From Chaunax sp. Z400 (taxonomy: Eukaryota; Chordata; Actinopteri; Lophiiformes; Chaunacidae), in assembly GCA_037577475.1 (NCBI GenBank), contig CM075204.1, positions 8,315,355-8,379,354 on the forward strand: a DNA stretch of 64,000 nucleotides, in the 5' to 3' direction. Position 1 is the stretch's first letter; each line of letters begins with the position of its first letter. Under the pieces are notes generated by a model that was not told the DNA's origin, ran no database searches, and saw nothing but the letters and a program-made list of their open reading frames with translations. A program made the translations under genes and the position numbers. Positions 1 to 46,654 of the stretch are shown in pieces.

Positions 1-1135
1 CCCCCCCCCCCGGCCAGAACAACTGGAGAGCGCAAGACACTCTACATACTCCATTACACTTGAAGAGAGAGATCCCAGCGATAAGCTTGTCTGCTAAGGT
101 TTTATATTGCTCCCCGTGGAACAATGTGTGGTTTGTGTGCAACACTCAGAAGCTATCCTCCGTTTAATATGGCGCCTAATCTCATTAAGTCATAACCTGT
201 GCTGCTGCAGCTTCACTGGGAGGCTTTGTTCATCTATAGCTGGATGGAGGAGATGAATGTGATACATCTCCCATGCTGCAGGATTAGCAACAGGGTTGAC
301 ATGATCTGGCTCATGTGGACAAATATGTGATTTTAAAGCTGTGCTAGTCCAGATTTCACTATATAGTGTTATTCTGTTCTCATTCCATATCCACCAAACA
401 AAAGTCTTGATCTCCTGCATAATTAATAATGCAGACTGGTAGATAACGGTCGCGAACTCTGTCTTATAATCATTAAGTTTAAATGATCATTATAGATTCT
501 GTCTTTCTGTCTGTGTAGTCTTTGTGTATCTTTGTTAAAGATCCTGTGCGCATTTTCTAATACAACCTGCAGCAGATCGGACGCAGGAGTAAAAGCAAGA
601 GTGAGGCAGCGAATGAGAGAGAAGTCAAGTGAACTAATTGAACCAGCTGACGCTCAAGACAGCTGAACGCTATATAAGTTATAGTCTGGCCACATGCGCC
701 CGTATTTATATGCGTAGATGAGTGTGTGACACCGAGGACAACAGGTGTCTCATTTTATGTGACACGGATGTCAAGTGCTCATCAGTGGTCACTTATGGTA
801 ATTGTCATCTCGTCTAATTTGTTGAATGCTCTGCTTGTGTTGACAGAGTGCTTCATTTACATGCTGAGAGCTGCTCAAATAAGGAAATCGCTTGCATATT
901 GCCAGGGAGGCTGAATTATGATGTCACAGGTTGGATTTGGATGACGGTTCAGTTGGAAGGTCTAATCGGTCCAGACTGAAATATCTCAACAAATAATGGA
1001 CGGATTGACAGAAAATGTCTTATGGACAATCGTGGTCCTCAGAGGATGAATTCTAATGACTTCTCCTCTGTCACCTGAACTTCACATTGCTGTTGTTTAG
1101 CGGAATGTCTTGAGTCGTGACATTTCATTTCCTAC
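1..1135. other. No gene recognised; 5' flank or ptprz1 intron 1
   Basis: No open frame here resembles a known protein and I found no exon with good splice sites. The first bases are a C run. PTPRZ1 genes have a very long first intron, so this stretch is most likely intron 1 of ptprz1, with the signal-peptide exon upstream of the window, but nothing in the sequence proves that. Confidence 0.5.
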
Positions 1136-2275
1136 AGATGTAGGGTTAAAAGGGGTTAACGATAATAATTATGATCAAAATGATCATATATTAATTATCG
1201 TATTATAAAGCTATTAATTAATCAGGTAGGGTTATGAAAGAATACCTCGAGGAGCACCACCTTCCTAAAGCTATATCCTTAAGGTCGGAAGGATTCCTTA
1301 AGAAAGCTGTAAATATAACCCAGATTAATTAATTACTAAATAATAGCGTTCAATCAGTCTCAAATGAAGGAAGTCGAGTCCTCTATCGCAAGAACTAATG
1401 ATTCCAGTCATCAACACAGAAACTTGGTCTAAGAGAATCTACTTTATTATCAAAGATAATCTAACACAGCACACAGAACAAACTAAAACTAAATTCAACA
1501 TAGGATGATAACAGAAAGATAGTCAAAATGAGATCGGAGTGAAAGAGAGAAAATAAGACATAACTATAACAAGGCGAGATGATAGCGTGGTGATGTGAAC
1601 CAACTAAAGGGGGTCGAAGGGAAACTAAATTAGATGAATTGTGGATCGTAATGCCAGATCAGCTATGACGCTTTCCAAGACACAGAGATTTCGGGTTAGC
1701 TTACTTCTCAGCCGGTCTCCGGGGTAGGGACGAAAGCACGCTTTGGCGAGTTATCAGGAGGGGTCACCGACCGGATACTCGAGGATGCTGTTCGAAGTCC
1801 ACCGGATCCTGGTCCCGAATCTCCGATGTTGGAGGGTCGCGTCGTCGCTGGCTGGCGGCTTTGTGAACTTCGGACCTGACGGTCGTGTTCAGCTTGGCCG
1901 TGCTTTGACGGCGTTGGAGCGAGTTAAGCGGTAATACAGCTCGAAGAGGGGCTTAGTGAATTACTCAGGCGTGAGTGATCCACAGGTGAGCTTCAAATAA
2001 ATTAGTTGAAGTGAAGAACTTCAACCATTAGCAGAAATCGTGGGAGAGGAATGCTATCTAACTGTATGAGCTAAGTCTTAAAGAAAAGGGAAAAGAAGTC
2101 TCTTCTGCTGCGGCAGGAGGGCACGGGCTTATCCACGGAGTCACGGGGATCTCCGCGTTCAGGAGTCAGAGTCCATGTCAGGTGGAGGTAGGAGCAAGCG
2201 GAGCAAGAGAGCGAGCTGCTTCGCGCCGTGGCTTTTAAATCCTCACAGCTGCCGGAAGTAAGGGCGTGTTCTATT
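1136..2275 (-). repeat. Interspersed repeat candidate, LTR-like in minus orientation
   Basis: About 1.1 kb that differs in base composition from its surroundings. An AT-rich part contains an imperfect inverted repeat (arms near 1211-1237 and 1315-1335 with an inner CCTTAAGG stem), followed by a CpG-rich part from about 1690 to 2250. Read on the minus strand, the CpG-rich end starts just after a TTTAAA box and resembles a promoter plus leader, as in a solo LTR. No protein-coding part is seen. The boundaries and class are guesses. A CpG-island promoter for an unseen gene is the main alternative. Confidence 0.3.
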
Positions 2276-4329
2276 TTATTGTAAGATATGCGTTCACATC
2301 ACCAGCTGACATAGAAACAATAGGCGAGACATCTGAGTCTCTCCACTGGAAGGAGGCATCAAAGCACACATGCAATAAACATGAACTCAGAGGGACACAG
2401 GAAGAAAACCATCACTATGTGCTCATCAAATTCAAAACACAAAACATATTACAAAAGGAGTAAAACACACAACAATAAAGCGGACATCAGAAATGATCCA
2501 TTAGAACATGTTGCAGAGTTCAGCTTCCCAGAAATCATGCTTACACAGTCATGAACACATTTCTTCTCTTGCTTCCGTGATGAGAGGAAGAGGAGAAGAG
2601 GCAGGAGGTATGGTGAACCTTTTGGCATAGAAGGTTGGTTGGATTGTCAGATTTTTATTGATTCATTGATTCCCAGTTTCTGAACCCATGCAGGGTTTTG
2701 GATCCTGTGGTTTGGAACAGAAAGCAGTCTCATGGTCTCCTGAGTTGCAGGCTGATACCCTGGTGTGTCTCTGGTACTCAGCAAGGGGTCAGGAGGGGTG
2801 AAACCAGGTCCTCTTTGATATGTTAAGGGAAGGCAAATGTTGTGTGGGTACAGACCCTAAGGTGTGATTACGGGTGTTATCTTTAGGTGAATTGTGGGGT
2901 TGTAACTCCACAATGGCGAGCAGATTGTTGTTCCAAGGGAATGACCATGTTTGATCATTCAAGCAAGGCGAAACCAGGGCTGAAGTCGCAGGGCATGGTG
3001 AGGTGGGGGTCGACTGACCTACCCTCACCCTACACAGATATCAATGGTCCCCAGAGGATGTGTCACTCTGATCGCCACAACCATAGTTTTTTGCTGCATT
3101 ATACAAATATTTCACTCATCCATGCTTGTTTGGCACTGAAAAACAAAAATCAGCTTGTGTTGTGTCAATGCAGCCGATGAAAGATCCCCTCACCGCAGGG
3201 ACAGGGGACGCGGGGCTAAATCTGCCCCAGGAGTCCTGTAATCCAACATGGTCCCATTCATTCAGCAGAGACCGCCTCGCTTATCCTTAAATTATCAACA
3301 GAGAGCCGGCTTCAGCAAATCCATTCTAAAAAAAAGAAAGAAAAAAAAGTGCCATCTAAGGCTGTTGATACATGTAGTTTGAAAAAAAAAAATCATTTTA
3401 AAATCTGGTCATGTTACATTTAAATTCAATGCAGTTACAAGAGTTTATTAAAATAGCAAACACTCTTCATCGTTCACTAACTTGTGCCCCTTCTTTATGG
3501 GACCTTGAAAGGCATTCTGGGAAACGTAAGAAGGCAAGGCCAAGTAGATGTGCCAAAACAGTAAATTTAAAATTTTCACAGAATCCTGGAATGAGCAGAA
3601 CGTGATGGATTGATGCAAAAAGATCTAAGGGGACAGACTCGTCTGCTGGGGATTGAAATTTCAGGACTTTGCCTTTGTGATTGATTTGAGAACATCTGGT
3701 TACTGTGATGACAGTAAGTGTGCTTTAATACCACACCAGTTATTCCGGAAGCTGCTGTTTATTATAGAAATATATAAAAAAAGATCTTCTTTTTCACTGC
3801 AATAATTGAAATTGATCTGTTGTCAAAAGAAAAAGATTACGAGCGCAGAGGGAACGGCCATCATTCATTATTGTAAATGAAAATGTCATCTGCGTTTGCA
3901 TTTTGTCTGTAAAGCACCATGTGATGAATATATGCTTATGATATCTGATCAAAAGTCCGTCGCCATGATAGGAATTGTAACAAGGATTATGATCCTCTCT
4001 TCTGTATTTCCTTAATATGTTTTGATTATATTATATGTCGATATTCAAGCGAAATAAAATAAAGTAAAATATTAAATCCCTCATACTAGAATGTCAGTGA
4101 CTGACTTCAGTATGAGATAAGAGCTAGGAGTGAGAGTCTCAGGTGTTTGAAGATGCACATCTCATAATTGGCTTCTTCAATGTGCTTATTTTTACATTTT
4201 TAGGTACATTTGAATTTAAGAGATTCTCATGTTATAATGCTATTATTCTGCTAGGATAGATGTTATGGTCTATCCACATCCAAAAGAACAATTTTTAGTA
4301 TCTGTGTCCTTGGACACAAATTTTCTAGC
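2276..4329. other. Non-coding, no gene recognised
   Basis: I see only unremarkable AT-rich DNA with short A runs near 3330 and 3380. The small open frames do not resemble proteins and lack paired splice sites. Confidence 0.5.
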
Positions 4330-4605
4330 TTATTGAAAATGATGTGCATGAATAAATTGTCCTTTTTATTGTCCTTTTTATTGTCTTTTTATTGTTCTCA
4401 AGGACCTTCATTGTCCCTCCATCTTTTAATTCTTCCCTTAATTTTGCTTTGCCTTCTCTCAATGCCAATTCCTATTGTTTCATGTACTTTTGCTTTTGCA
4501 TTGTTTTGCTCTGCCTTTGCTTTGTCTGTCAAAGCATGTTGTAAACTCTGTTTGGAAAGGTGCTATACAGAAGTTATTATTATTATCATATATTATTATA
4601 AATGT
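4330..4605 (+). repeat. LINE/SINE-type 3' tail with (ATT)n end
   Basis: A T-rich stretch ends in a segment reading 'gtaaactctgtttgg' then 'aaaggtgctatacag' followed by ATT repeats. This is the common form of the 3' ends of fish L2/CORE-type retroelements, whose tails resemble the better copy at 7960-8052. No coding part remains. The 5' limit is uncertain. Confidence 0.45.
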
Positions 4606-7398
4606 CTAATAAATGTGTGGCAAGGGTCTATTTGTCACACATGTATTATAGAGCATTGTTAGAAAACAGCACACACGTTGACCTTTCCTATAGAAATATA
4701 GAAAACTATCCATACAAATTTCCTGTTGCAGCCTCAGCCACCGAAACCTTTAATGTCAAGTCTCTCGAGCCTCCTGGAGAATCCGATAAAGCAGACAGAG
4801 TGCAGATGGGTGGAATAATACAGTGATTCAGCTGTGAGTTTCATGCATGGCCAGCCAGCAGAAATGAAGTCTCATCATTCTCCACTGTGCACTTAAAGCC
4901 GAGCACTGGTGTCTCTTTTCTCCTGGCTGTTCACCTGTGCAAGCATTGTCTCATCACCTCATTCTTCTGCTGCTTCCAATGACTGACAGCAGTTATATCT
5001 CTATTCCTCTTCAGCTCTGACAGTACTACTATTTCACCGCTCCTTTAGTGATATATATATGACCCAAAACACCCATCAGCTGCCTTTTATAGCGACATAA
5101 ATGGTTAAAAAGTGTCAGTTATTAAATCTTTGCTTTTACCCACATCCACATGAAATAATATGTGTCAATAAAAGACAGATATCTGATAAGCAATATGTTT
5201 ATGTTCTGTGATTTTTAAAGAAACTGTTCTAACTCATGCTGCAGTGCACAGAAATCAGGTTTCTGTTTGTGCATTCTGGAGCGTTTTATGCCTGATTAGA
5301 AATGAAGGAGAGAAATGTTCCCATCGCCACATCAGGATGCACCCGTTGACCGACCCTGAATAAAGGGTGAATGATGTCAAAATCAACCCATCTGTGTTTG
5401 TGGATTCAATTTTGTAATAGACAATGACCACTTGGGGAGAAAATGTGTTTAAATATTTTTGAATATATTTGCCTCTGCCAAGAAGGTTCCATCTTTACCT
5501 GTTTTTCCTTGTTTGTGTGTTTGGGGCATAAGATGTAGAGACAGGTATTGTTTGGCCTTTGCTCACGTAGGCTGTATTTAAAATGTATTTTTAGTGAATG
5601 TCCACTATCTGATTCTGAAAGTCTCATGCACAAAATAAGTTCTAAATCCATCATAATCATACAGTCTCCCTGTTTTAGGCCAAAGAAATATTCACAATGC
5701 ATTCCCTATTTCAGTTCTGTCTAATAAGCTTACAAAGATCGCATTGAAACAGCAAACAACCCTTAGAGTGTATTGTGTGCATTTCTGTGTGTGTGTGTGT
5801 GTTGCGATGGTGTGCTGAAGGCAAATTAGATTAAAATCCTTCACAGTGTGATGTTGATGAAGCCATTATTGATGCTATCATCCCACAGTTAACTCTTTTC
5901 TTCACTCTTTCCCCTTTTGCTCACATTCATTTATAGTAAAGAACATAGTTCATTCATTAATAGTTGGCAGTCTGAATGATAGTGTCGTCTCACACACATC
6001 ATGTGGGGAAACAAAGCTGTAAAGAAATAATAATAACATAAATTTATTGATTTGTCATTTGTTTGTTTTTTAAAGAATTTTGTTTTTTTTACCCCCCAGA
6101 TTATAATTCACTCAAGTCTTTCTGTCTTTCATTCCTCCGTCTCTCCTTTCACCATCCACTTATATATATCACAGACATAAAAGATATAGAGCTGCATGTG
6201 TTTGGATCAGTATGGTCACCCCATAAATGTCTTCTCTTTATAATGCATTGATCTCATATTTGTCCTTCCTTTCCATATAACAGTATAGCATAATTTAAGA
6301 CTCTGATCATGTGTCCTGGACTAAATTTTATCGCTTTGTATTTGCATTCCTCACACATTCCAATCAGCATCATTTGATAGTGAGAAAGCATCACAAACAC
6401 AGCTGCAGTTAAGGCCTCAAAAATTGAGTCCCTGCTCAAAGCTTTAAAAATATTTTCCATCAGTAGGTAATCTGTTTCCAGCTCTGCCTACAGTTACTCT
6501 GCAGAGATGTACAACCCCCAAAAGCAGAAAAGAAAGAAAAAAATATTTTTTTACTTTCAGCATCAGCCTCTTTGGGAAAAACAGGAAAGCAAAATTGAGT
6601 TGGTCGGATGTGAAGTGCAACATTAAATCCCTCTGTGGCCTCAGCCGTAGCAGGAATTGATGAATATTCATCAATGCAGAAGACAGATGATACTGAGGAG
6701 TCTTGTTTTCAGACTGGATGCACTGCATCGCATATCTTCATGAACACACACTGTGGTTTGAGGATATTCTTTGAGGAGTGAAAGATAAAAAAGCGAGGAT
6801 GTATTGTTTTATTCCTCTTAAATCGTATTTATTCCTATAGTGTATGCTCGTCCCATTTAGGATGAACCTTTATATTGTAATCTTTATCTGCATATGACCC
6901 CTGCTCCCTCCTCCTCCTCTCTATATAGAGGCTGTGTCGCTCAGCAACAGGCTCTGTTAGATAGTTTATGTGTTGTAAGTGCCCTTACAAGTTTCTGACG
7001 TCTTGCTGTTCTGAGGCGATTTACTTCGTCTGTGTCAAAAACATGTGCAGACAAAAAACACATGCAACACGTGTTTTTATTGTGCGTCACTGTAATAGGA
7101 ATTAAATCTCGGCAGGGTTGGTGTGTTAATGCTGGGGTTTTTGGATGTTCAACCTTCCCACCTCCAAGTCCCACTTGATGATGTTACTGACATTGTCCAT
7201 CTGACACGAGCTCACTCATTAATTACAAATGAAAGGATTAGAATATAGTGGTTGGCTCAGTTTCCCCACAGCTATCACAAATACACCATGTTTATGTTGT
7301 ATAAGGGATTCCCATGCATTAATGCATTTGTGCCATTATTGCACCTGTTTGGGGATGATGTCATACTGGTATACCATATTAGTTTCAGTAGTATTAAT
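4606..7398. other. Non-coding, no gene recognised
   Basis: No exon with recognisable protein content was found. A short (GT)n lies near 5787. The only other notable composition is AT richness. It probably lies in ptprz1 intron 1. Confidence 0.5.
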
Positions 7399-7455
7399 AG
7401 TGGCGTAGTGGGTAGCACTGTTGCCTCACTGCAAGAAGGTCCAGGGTTGGAGGAA
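7399..7455 (+). repeat. tRNA-type SINE head fragment
   Basis: The bases read as a typical fish repeat head, 'GTAGTGGGTAGCACTGTTGC' followed closely by 'CAAGAAGGTCCAGGGTT', resembling RNA polymerase III box A and a decayed box B. It ends about 120 bases before the first visible ptprz1 exon. The body and target-site duplications were not resolved. Confidence 0.45.
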
Positions 7456-7577
7456 ACGGCTGCCACTCCTCACACAACACATGTGGATGGTTTTTACCAG
7501 TCTGTGCAATTTTCTGCCTGTGTTTTTGGAAATGCAAAATGTCGCTGATAAGCTTTCTGTCATTCTCTCCGCTGTAG

Positions 7578-41470
<33,893 letters not shown>

Positions 41471-42599
41471 ACACACACAGACACACAAACATGTAACTAT
41501 GACTGTCATTCAGGCTTACATGTGTCCACTGAGCATGCTTATGCTTTTATTTGCAGTGTGTTTAACAGTCAGATAAGAAACTAATAATAAAATGTAATAA
41601 ATAATCCAAGGAAACATTAAGGAGTCCCGAACAATGTAAGTTTGGAGTCTCCTCCCTTTTAATGATACCTCCTGAAAATAAAACTCCCACCTTAATGACA
41701 AGTGAAGCCCATTAACAGGAGCTCCTCGTACTTTAGCTCTCCGTTATAATGACTACGTGCAGAAGCTTGTTTCCCACTGAAGACACCTGGCAGGTTCAGT
41801 CAGGTCATTAGAAGCTGCTTTACTTATCGTACTGTCAGCAGGCACAGCAGACAAAGCTTCAAACTCTATCATAGAGCTCATTTCTGATGGAAGGAACCAG
41901 CCAGCCATGACATGACTGCCTTGGTATCACTGTCTAATAAGAAAGCTTTATTAAAGGGCAAACGATTGGCTTTATTAGTGGTTGATAAATAGTGACTTGC
42001 TTTGACTGGTTGGATAATTATTTTTGGAGAACTCCTGCAGATGATATTAAAAACTCCAGACTTGATTTTTTTTTTTAAATGTATAGAAGACTTCATATTC
42101 ATAAGTGAAGACTTCATGGCTTATTAGAGAGGGAAAGCACAGTCATTTCCTGTATCTGTGTTACATGGATTCCACCACTGCCCCATCACTCCTCTACTCA
42201 TTCCAATGGATGAAATGAACACGGGCACATTATGACCGATTTTTTTGGTCTTGTATCATTTTGACATGGATCCGCATTAACCCTCACTAAGGTGTTTTTT
42301 AAAATTCCAAGTGGGAATTGATGACCACGCCCACTTAAGACACAGTGTGCCATTTCATACCATTGGTGCAGCTTGTGATGAATCGTCTTTGTCATAGAGA
42401 ATATTCAGTGAAAACCCAATGAGCATTTATTTTATTAATGAATCACCAAGATTTATACATTTACACAGAGAAAAATAGTCAATGTTATTTGTGGCAACCT
42501 AATTATTGATCTGTAAAGCATTGATCAATGAAGTGTTAACCATTAATAAAGCCAGTTGTTACAAAACGTTAGAAAGTGGTACCAAAAAAAGCTTCACTG

Positions 42600-42708
42600 C
42601 CTTTCCAACAATTTGTGCATTGTTGGAAAGGCACAAATTTGTGCACAATTTGTACATTGTTGCAACACACACAGTACACCACCTTCCAGTGGTGTACTGT
42701 GTGTGTTG
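42600..42708. repeat. Pair of adjacent hairpins
   Basis: Hairpin 1: arms 42600-42611 and 42620-42631 are perfect complements around an 8-base loop. Hairpin 2: arms 42663-42682 and 42689-42708 form a perfect 20-bp stem with a 6-base loop. Between them lies a further short palindrome, CACAAATTTGTG. They are placed in what may be the ptprz1 3' UTR. Confidence 0.85.
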
Positions 42709-44390
42709 AAGATCAGTGTGCAGCATGAAGCAGCAGAGCTCAAACACTCCCTGAGAGATGGCCAAAAACTATATGAGGGCTTTCATTCAAAACTGAATCA
42801 ATATGAAATTTAAAAAAAAAACTATAAAAAAGAATTTCTGTCAAATGAATTTCTCATTATTTCATCAGAAATGCTTTTTCTTAATGAGGGAAGCAGTCAG
42901 ATGTTTAATTCCATCAATAAATCGACCTTAAATTCATTCAGATCTTTAAAATGTATTACATTACCTTTATTTCTTTCATTTCATCCTTTATTGTTATTTT
43001 TTTTTTTGGCTTATGTCAGCACTCATGTATTCTATCATTATTCTGGAAAACAGAAATAAATCTTAACAAAAATTGTCAAACAGGCAAAATGAACAAAATT
43101 AAAGCAAGATTTTTGAAAATTAGATAAAAATAGAAGTAGAACAGGATTACGTCACTGTTACAGAAGGAAAATAATGCAACAAATGATTTGGTGTTAAACC
43201 CTTCTTTTCCTTGTATGCACTGGACAGATTTTTGGGGCTTAAACTCCCATCTATCCTTATTTAGAGTGAAGTTTTGAATAACCAAAATCTTATAAGGCCT
43301 CACTAGTGACTTACAAAGACTGCTGGGAGTTTCTGTTGATGATTTTCTGCTCACATCATGTTGCCACTGGTTCCATGCTCTCTGCTACCCTGTGCCTTTT
43401 TTTAATTCATGTCCATGTACTTTAACTTGTTTTTGATACAACTGTGTGACTAATATGCCAAATTAATGATCTGTGATTTTTTTGTTGTTGTTGTTGCATT
43501 TTCTTACAGTCTTATTGTGCTTGTTATGTTCATGTGTACAGATCACAGACCCAGATGTTTTTAAAAAAAAAAAAGATAGGATTTATAATGATATTTCATG
43601 CAAAATGTATATTCTGACTGTCAAACAAGACAGTACCTGTAAGCCGGTCAGGTAGCTGCAAGAAGTGTTTGAATCTATGTCAGCTTGTAATGGATTCCAA
43701 CATTAATCAGCTTTTATAAAGGACAGAAAACCTTTCTAACTACTCCTGCAGCAGAATAATCAAATCAACATCATCATCAATAAGCTGAAACAGCTGTCAT
43801 TGATGCAAGCATTTCATGTTTGAGACGAACAGCTGAGTGAGATTTTTCATCCGTGACTTTGGATCTTTTTTTCATTTCGAAGGAGTCCAAATGATTCCAT
43901 CGCGTCCCACATGATCCACCAACCACTGAATCCCTTTGAGTCTGTGTTGCAGCTTCTGTCTGTACCTGTTTTGCGTCCAGTTTGTAACTACTGCAACTTA
44001 ACCAATTCTTCAAACCAGATCTAAGTGTAACATGTCTGAACTCTTTCTGTGTAAATATTCCTTAATACATCAAAAGGCCAAATTACTGTATGTTTATACT
44101 GTATCTCTATATATTTTCTATTTTACTATGAGAAATTATTTTCCAGTCATTTACACATATATAACTGTGTGGATTCTATTTGATAATTTTAGCCTGGAAA
44201 TATTGATCATGTTTATACTTTTAATGGAACGTTCTCTCTTTCTATCTGTATGATTATAGCAGCAGCCTAATGTCTCTACTTTCATCTCCAGCCATGAATG
44301 AACTGGTGATGTATGTATATAACAATAGAGGGAGGAAAACCTTGTTTATGATTTAACCTGCTTCTTTTTCTGGGAGGGGGGGGGGGGATA

Positions 44391-44396
44391 AATAAA
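44391..44396 (+). terminator. Candidate distal polyadenylation signal of ptprz1
   Basis: AATAAA on the + strand about 2.9 kb after the ptprz1 stop, followed by a T-rich stretch. It would give a long 3' UTR. The alternative is 41586. Confidence 0.35.
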
Positions 44397-44484
44397 AATG
44401 TTCTTGTTTAGACCCAAACACATCCCTTCATTTTCTTCCAAATATAAAGACACAGTGCAAACATGATTACAAAGTTGTAATGCT

Positions 44485-44490
44485 TTTATT
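44485..44490 (-). terminator. Candidate polyadenylation signal of hbp1
   Basis: AATAAA on the minus strand (TTTATT on +), about 2 kb after the hbp1 stop. It lies under 100 bases from the candidate ptprz1 signal on the other strand, so the two genes would end tail to tail. Other minus-strand hexamers occur, for example near 45890. Confidence 0.3.
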
Positions 44491-46441
44491 TATATCATAA
44501 TACAATCTATTGCATTGTCTCCTGTACATGACATGATAGTAAAGACAAAATAATCAATGCACAGCCATGAAAGGTTGTGTATATCATATTATTTGCCATT
44601 ATATATTATACTGTAGCAGTCACATAAGATAAAGTGTATCTAGTGCATTAATAACAAACCTCATTATGTAAGATGTGTAAAAATGTCACTTTCATCTAAT
44701 CGTGTGACAAGTCTTTAGACATATGTTGGCTCCCACGTGTGTCACTTTGCCAAAGATGTGTTCACAATGTATGCAGTACATGAGATACATGGGGTTTTAT
44801 TTAGTATCAGGTTTTTACTCCATATCTTGTACACCATCTGCTCTCAGTTCTCATTTTTCAGGCATAATATTTCACACATTAGCTGACCTGTTAGATGACA
44901 GGAGTTCTGCTCAGCCAGGTTTAAGTTTTAAAAAAAAGGCAGGTTTACGAAACTCTGTACAGTGAGTCGCTAGAAAATAGCCATAATGTTGTAGAATTAA
45001 TTTCAAGCTGTAACACTTTTCAAGCAGGGGTCTGACAACAATTCTCAAAGACTTTGACAAACCTTATTGGAGTCCAGAGTCAGTGAATTTAAAGGCCCCT
45101 TTGCAAAAGCTTTAAAACTCAGAGGCAGCCTAAACTACATGAAGATCAGTGAGAGAACATTCCTCTAGACCTCCATCCAACCTGAACCAACGGTGCGAGG
45201 ATAGGAGGCTGGATTGAGACTTGAATAAAGAGTTCATTTTTTTTTCTTCCCTCAATCAGTTTTGTCCCACACCATTTACCTTAACTGTCTCTTTGCACCA
45301 CCTGTCGCACAATGTTTTGTATTTGTATGCTGGGTCCATCATAACTCAATGGGGGAACAAGACAAACACTGAAAATCATCAACCCCGTTCCACCTGTTGT
45401 AGAAGTCACGAGTAAACTGTGAACAACATGAACCTGCATTAATGTCTCTTTCATAATACATAAACACTGTGTGTCTAAAAAATAGATAAGAAATAATATA
45501 ATGGCACAAATAGAAGTTAGAATCAATAGCTATAACATATCATATGAATTCCTGCGTATCAGTGTAGCAGTGTGACAATATGTAATAATTACCATAAATT
45601 CTCAAAAGCCATGAAATAAATAAAGGTCAGTGGAAACATGCTGTCACTTGTACCTGCACTGCAATGGCTGTCATGGAAAAGTCAGCTTAATAATAATGGC
45701 TTTATTCCATCTCTACAATGTATTTTTTAATTGTACTTTTTAAAGCAACTGTATGGAAAACTTCTTATTCTTTCTTTTTCAAAATTAACCCCTTCCAGAG
45801 AAGTTAAGGGCTTTTGCCCCTGAACTGCTGGGAATGATTAGAATTTTTAGAGAACAAAATAAAAAATATGGTTGAGAATTTATGGTGTACATTTGTTTAT
45901 TAACTAAATGATATGATTATATATATAGGAGCAGAGCAAAGTTAAAATAGTTAGAGATGTGCAATACACTAAGTGCAAAGGCAAGTAAAACAGGCAAGAA
46001 AATACTTTGCATATATCTTTATATATAATTTTGGGAAAATGGCTACATTGTCTACTTTTCATATAATGCTACAGCACCACAACTTCCACCTGTTTCAAGC
46101 ATATAGTGAGAGACTGACTCTCTTTGTATAATTGTCACAATGCTGTAAACACCTATACATAAAATATCAAGCAGATTTGATTCATACTGCTGTGAATGAG
46201 AGCAGCTCAGTCTAACAGTAGTCGCTGCTGCTTTTTAAAAAAATTTTTTTTACTGTCACGACATTTTTTAGAAGAATCTTTAAAAAGTCTGAATCAAATC
46301 CTCACTTTAAGAGATCAAGAAAAGTCTGTGGTTCACAAAATATAATCTTAAAACATTGGTTCATTTGTTGCTCCTTTTCTGTCACTTCTGAATGTGTGTT
46401 TGCGCACGTGTGTGTGTGTGTGTGTTTGCATGTGTGTGTGT

Positions 46442-46503
<62 letters not shown>

Positions 46504-46543
46504 CTACAGGCCGTGTCAATTGTTGGTCTTCTTGTCTGCATCC
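44491..46543 (-). other. hbp1: hbp1 3' UTR and flank
   Basis: AT-rich and non-coding on both strands. Plausibly the hbp1 3' UTR, by position after the stop codon and lack of another gene. A (GT)n array lies at 46408-46502. Confidence 0.45.
46408..46502 (+). repeat. (TG)n microsatellite downstream of hbp1
   Basis: About 90 bases of TG with a few interruptions. A second array of about 50 bases lies at 46603-46652, inside the putative last hbp1 intron. Confidence 0.95.
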
Positions 46544-46600
46544 TTAATTTCCCTGTTGGACACAGAGGAGGAAATTAGACAGGAGTAAAGAAAGTGACCA

Positions 46601-46653
<53 letters not shown>

Positions 46654-46654
46654 C

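Larger units (their letters stand above)
41471..44484 (+). other. ptprz1: ptprz1 3' UTR and flank
   Basis: No coding content. AATAAA hexamers occur at 41586-41591, only about 115 bases after the stop, and at 44391-44396, just after a G13 run. Either could end the transcript. Two hairpins lie at 42600-42708. Other hexamer-like sites occur near 43055. I cannot decide which polyadenylation site is used. Confidence 0.5.

Noticed and set aside
1..7577. Signal-peptide exon of ptprz1
   Set aside because: No hydrophobic leader with an ATG and a phase-1 donor was convincing. Intron 1 is long in this gene family, so the exon is likely outside the window.
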